DNA of 64,000 nt from Chionis minor (taxonomy: Eukaryota; Chordata; Aves; Charadriiformes; Chionididae), in contig VZSF01010142.1 in assembly GCA_013398295.1 (NCBI GenBank), positions 26,934 through 90,933 on the forward strand, given 5' to 3'. The notes under the pieces are model-generated. The model saw only the letters and a list, made by a program, of their open reading frames with translations. It had not been told where the DNA came from and ran no database searches. Below are positions 59,651 through 64,000 of this stretch, piece by piece; position 1 is the first letter of the stretch; every line of letters begins with the position of its first letter. Position numbers and translations under genes: made by a program.

Positions 59651-62600
59651 TCTTTCTTTCCTTCCTCTCTCAGGTCTTTAATTTCAACTGCTCTGTTGTC
59701 CTAATTTAGTCATGTTTGAGTTTGGTTCCTTACACTTGGAAGTCTTCAAGGTGAGGAACTTACCTTGATTCTTGAATGCAAGGCATTGTGTACATTCATG
59801 GTGACATATGAATATTTTGTATAAATTACCAAGAACAGATTTATCAACAAAGCTCACAGTATTAACATTTAATAGAATGTGAGCAGGAGGAGAGAGCATT
59901 TAGCATTCTCTGGGGCTAGTTTACTAATTTCCTGGGCAACTGTTGGCACTCTTTCCTGTCTCTGTCCACACTAATATTAACTTCTAGAGACGGTAAAAAA
60001 ACCCCTTTGAATATTATTATTAATTTTTTGTTTACATTTGTTTAGCACCATTTTCTGCCCACAAAGAACTTACAGTTTGCCCAGATGCTGTTTTTGCCAT
60101 CACATCAACACTTTCTGGTTGCCTCAGCAACACTTTCTGGTTGCCTCAAACAAGTGCAAATTCATTCTATGAATCAGGAAGGGAATTCTAGTATTTATTT
60201 AAAGTGCATTTTTTTCCCTATTTCCCCTTATACAGCTACAGTGATAGTGGTCACTAGACCATGTTTACTGTCTTAGTACTAGGCAAATGTATAGAAAAAT
60301 GGATTGCTTCATGAGTTGGTGTTGCATTTTAAGAATAGACGTTGAAAAGAAAATTCCTTGGGAAGGAGTATGTCTGTCTTCCTGACTCCTGTTGCTCAGT
60401 GTTGATTATAAAAGTGCAATGGGAGTAGGCCAAGATGATATTCTTCCTGAAAAGAAAGACCTGTTCCTAAAGGGGTGTAAATGAATGCATTCTAATGATT
60501 TCAGTGCAACTACATTGTTCTGTACTAACCGGGAATTTGGGCCAACCTCTCTAAATTTCTCTTCCAAGGTATCTTTGCAAAAAGTCCAATATTCTAAATA
60601 AAGACAGAGCTCTCCCCAGTCCCCACTTTGTGTAGTCCATTGAACAAAGCAAAAAGACCAGACATGAATGTTGTAGGAAGGTTAAGAGAGGCGTAAGTTA
60701 AGAGAGGATGTGAGTGTGGGAAGAGTGCAAGAGGAAAATGCCAAAGGGCAGGCATCTCTAAAGTAGGAACATGGGAAGAGCTGGGAAAAGCACTCTGCAA
60801 AGAGAAGATGGGTTGACATATTTCACTCATCATCAGTGAGGATGTGGTGGGAAGAAATGTACTATAAAGGGGACAACTCAGTGTTGCTGGAAACAGATTG
60901 GTTAGTGGGAAAGGTATTGAAATACATCAGAGGGAGAGCAAGACTATAAGAGGAAAAGGATGAATAGTATGGACATTGCAGCTGTGGGAAGACAGGGCCC
61001 TGTGAGGTTTGGAAAGGTGGAGTTTCAGTTGCTAGAGATTGAGTGACAAACAGAGGAAGGAAGTCAAAGTCAGAATGAGGGAATTTAGGGCTCATCATAT
61101 CATCATCCCAGAGTGAACAAAAACAACCATTGGGAAAGACTCTTCTCACCAGATGTGTTCCGGAGAGCTGTTCCACACCATGGCTTTGCATTCCCACACT
61201 TAGGAGCTTCAATGCAAGATTGCTGGTTGTCACTAAAATAGATTCCAGATGGAAAAGAATAATACTGCATGGTAACATTTTGCAGTAACTTACCACTCAT
61301 TTTCAGCCCAATATATTTGACAATCACCATTACAGCAGCATTATAATTGCTGGAAGAAGAGCAAGGGAGACTATACACAAATGCAACTTAAGCCATTTAA
61401 ATATGGCAGCTGGAGCTGCTCACCCATTCTGTTGACTGTCCACAGTGGAATAAATTAATTTGCCTTAAGTGTTATAGAACCACAAACTACAAGGAACAAA
61501 GTCATCTTCTCTTGAAGAATTCTGCTGCACAAATGACACGCCAAAGAATTTCAGCATGCTCAAGCAATGCTTCTTAGACTGTAACACTTTAAAGACCAGA
61601 TATTCCATTCTCCTGTCTTTTTCCAGTTTCCTGTTTCCTCAGAGAAACTTGTCATGTGTTCCAAATCAAAGTCTTGGAAAGCAATCACTGTAGCAGCAGA
61701 TAACTGAGTAATGTTTAGCACACTCATTAATGAATTACGAAACACATAATTTTCTGTTGAAATTGAGCATTTCAGCACATGAAGAAAAAGAAAATATTTT
61801 TTTATATTCAGGAAGAGTAAGTTCTTTGCCATTATTGTAGGATCACTGTAGTGAAATGCTGGACCTAATTAAGATTGAAGACTTGAGGTCTATTTGGCAT
61901 ACACGGGAATGTTTCACTACTTTTGTGCTTGTTGCACATCTGCTTGTGAAACATATGGAAAACTACATAACAATTATTTTTCTCAAATCCAGGACATTTG
62001 TAGTTCCTGGATTACCTAGAACATTAAGACAGAGAAATGTTCTTTTATTCTGTGTCTTCATGTGACATTCTTAATATTAATTAATATTTTCCCTCAAATA
62101 TAATTATTCTCTGTGTGCATGTGATTTTTTTGTGTAGACTAAGGAAGAGTATGCTATGCTACTAATACATTGGAGGTCCTTTTGAATTTTCAGCAGCAAC
62201 CTTCTTATCAAAAACTATACAGGTCCCCTTGCTATTGCATGTGTTACCGCATCACTATAGAATATCTTTGATAATTATACTGCTGCTTACCATGTTTTCC
62301 AGTATGTAATTCAAAATGTTCATGGCTTGACTTCATAGAAGACATTCTCATCTTTTACAGATGACATAAAAACACCTTTTCAAGCATGTTCAGCATTTTC
62401 ATTCACTTAATAAATCTGTTAATCATATAGTAAACATAACAGTTTAATCTCAGCAAAGCTGTCAAGTGTTCAGCTCAGTCCTGGTGGCTTTATCACTAGG
62501 AGGTCATAGATGTTATTTGCAATAACATTCTGTAAAATTAATCACCCAAAGTTATTTCTGGAGCTTATAGTATCTTCATGTAAGTTTCTTTTATTTCAGA

Positions 62601-63979
62601 TAGTGATTTGAAGAAGAAAAAGGAGATAGACAGTGATGCTTGATTTGTGGTCTTCCTATTCCAGGGCAGTATTGGGTAATAGACTGTTAGAGAATATGAA
62701 ATGTGTCATATTCAAATGGGGGTTCCTGATAGACCCATTGAACTCAGTAAAGTGATACTGAGGAAGACCATTAACTTTTGTTAGTTTTCTTAATTGTTCT
62801 TTGAAACCAAAGGGTTTTGAAGGGTGTTTGGTCACCAAGTTGACAGCATCAATCGTGTTCTCACACTTACCAAAGAAATGTGTCATTTATGTCCTATATC
62901 TAAGTTACATTAGACCACACTTTGACTGCATACATACTTTTAGACGTGGTAAATGTTCATCATCACTTTTTTACTTCCATTGGCGTATCTGTCCTACATT
63001 AGCATATCAACAGAGTCATAAAGTCTACTTTGTAGTCCACCTATTCATTGGCCTGTTCCCTTTTGAATGTGCTGTAATACTAATGAAATATAGTAAATCA
63101 AGATGAATCAGAAAGTCACAAATGATATTTGTGTGTCAGCTTTGATGATCTGCCTCTTCCAGGTTTCAGTGGGTTTTCATCTGGTCTGACATTGTCTCTT
63201 TGTAGTATGTAATTGCTAATGAAGTTTGGGAGATTATTTGTGTTGTTGCGTTAGCTGATCATGTCCTGTGGCTCCATTCCTGCCAAGAAGAAACAAAACC
63301 CACAGTCAGTTCTGTCCCACACACTCTGACCTCTCAAAGGACACAGATGAGTCATAAGTTGGTGATGCCTCGCTTCCAAAATGCTTATTGTTGTAGCAAT
63401 TGCATTGTAGATTTTGGATATTTTCCATCAGAATCAATATGTACTGGCACTCATTTCTCTGAAACCTTTGTTTCTGACAAGATAATTACTGGGTTTTGCT
63501 ACTATTCTGGAACACGTAATAGTTTTACTAGTAATATCCATGCATCTCAGACTTCAGAAAAACTAGTTATTTTGATCATAGAAAGGCCAAACATGACTAA
63601 GCTCCTGTTTAGTCCTGGAGTTAATACCTACCCACTGTAAAGTTATATTTATTGGTTTAGGAACATTTACCACACTTTTTCATGTATGCTGTATCTCTGC
63701 TCTGGTTTCACTGGGCCTCATAAGTGTCCTACACTTTCTTGGAGGGAATGTTTACGGACTGCCTCTATTCCATAATCTGGTGCCTTGCCATGCTAGAACA
63801 AATAAACAAATAATTATGACTGCATACAGCACCAGGTGACTTTTCCAGAGATGTATATGAATTTTCTTATCCATCCTGATCTCCTGGATGTGTCTTAATG
63901 CTCAAGAAATATTTTTGTGTTGTAGAATGCCTATCCATTTTTCATTTGACTTGGAGTAGGGTCAGATGTGTTTTCACTC
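59651..63979. other. Unique AT-rich non-coding DNA
   Basis: No gene recognised. The 144-codon minus frame at 60862-61296 has no domain signature. A 22-bp tandem duplication lies at 60106-60149. Confidence 0.5.
60106..60149 (+). repeat. 22-bp tandem duplication
   Basis: CAACACTTTCTGGTTGCCTC followed by AG, then the same 20 bases followed by AA. Two near-identical copies in direct tandem. Confidence 0.9.
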
Positions 63980-64000
63980 TATATATCATATATATATATA
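63980..64000 (+). repeat. TA dinucleotide repeat at window edge
   Basis: TATATATCATATATATATAT-type sequence runs to the last base and is cut by the window end. Confidence 0.8.

Noticed and set aside
60862..61296. 144-codon minus frame
   Set aside because: Sequence is purine-rich on the plus strand, which lowers stop-codon frequency on the minus strand; no domain recognised.
1..64000. CRISPR array, operon or defence system
   Set aside because: The sequence is vertebrate (avian CR1 and ERV content); no spaced direct repeats of CRISPR type and no prokaryotic genes.

Overview
This is a 64 kb stretch of avian nuclear DNA with no recognisable protein-coding gene. It is AT-rich and intergenic (or a very large intron). 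The avian assignment rests on eleven CR1 LINE copies, many carrying the typical 8-bp ATTCTATG-type tail, together with several long terminal repeats (LTRs) of bird endogenous retrovirus types. I see no tRNA, rRNA, CRISPR array, operon or complete retroviral gene. The long open frames are either CR1 ORF2 remnants (sense or antisense) or chance frames with no family signature.

Layout. 1-15.4 kb is mostly unique AT-rich sequence with two minus-strand CR1 3' ends (2.7-3.1 and 10.7-11.0 kb). 15.5-18.4 kb carries two plus-strand LTRs, each with a candidate imperfect 5-bp target duplication. 18.4-27.7 kb is mostly unique, with a candidate conserved block near 20.1-20.8 kb, a faint old CR1/L3-like tail near 22.7 kb and a minus CR1 at 24.4-25.1 kb. 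27.75-28.5 kb is a minus-strand LTR. 31-33.4 kb holds two CR1 copies, both broken by single N placeholders. 35.5-40 kb is the most complex block: a degenerate 51-bp minisatellite split by a CR1, an LTR with a perfect U3 palindrome, a second LTR-like promoter block, and a solo ERVK-type LTR with a near-perfect 6-bp target duplication. 44-45.5 kb is a CR1 inserted inside another CR1. 46.6-51.4 kb has three more CR1 copies, including one about 2 kb long that retains most of the reverse transcriptase region. 51.4-64 kb is unique apart from an ERVK U3 fragment (53.3 kb) and an ATCTC microsatellite (59.6 kb).

Nothing here works as a gene system. The interest lies in transposon history (nested insertions, solo LTRs), minisatellite structure and assembly quality. 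Two of the three N positions (32980 and 50985) are each flanked by near-identical direct repeats (126 and 148 bp), which look like uncollapsed contig overlaps and not biology. I found no support for a previously undescribed system. Family names come from recognising motifs, not from a database search.
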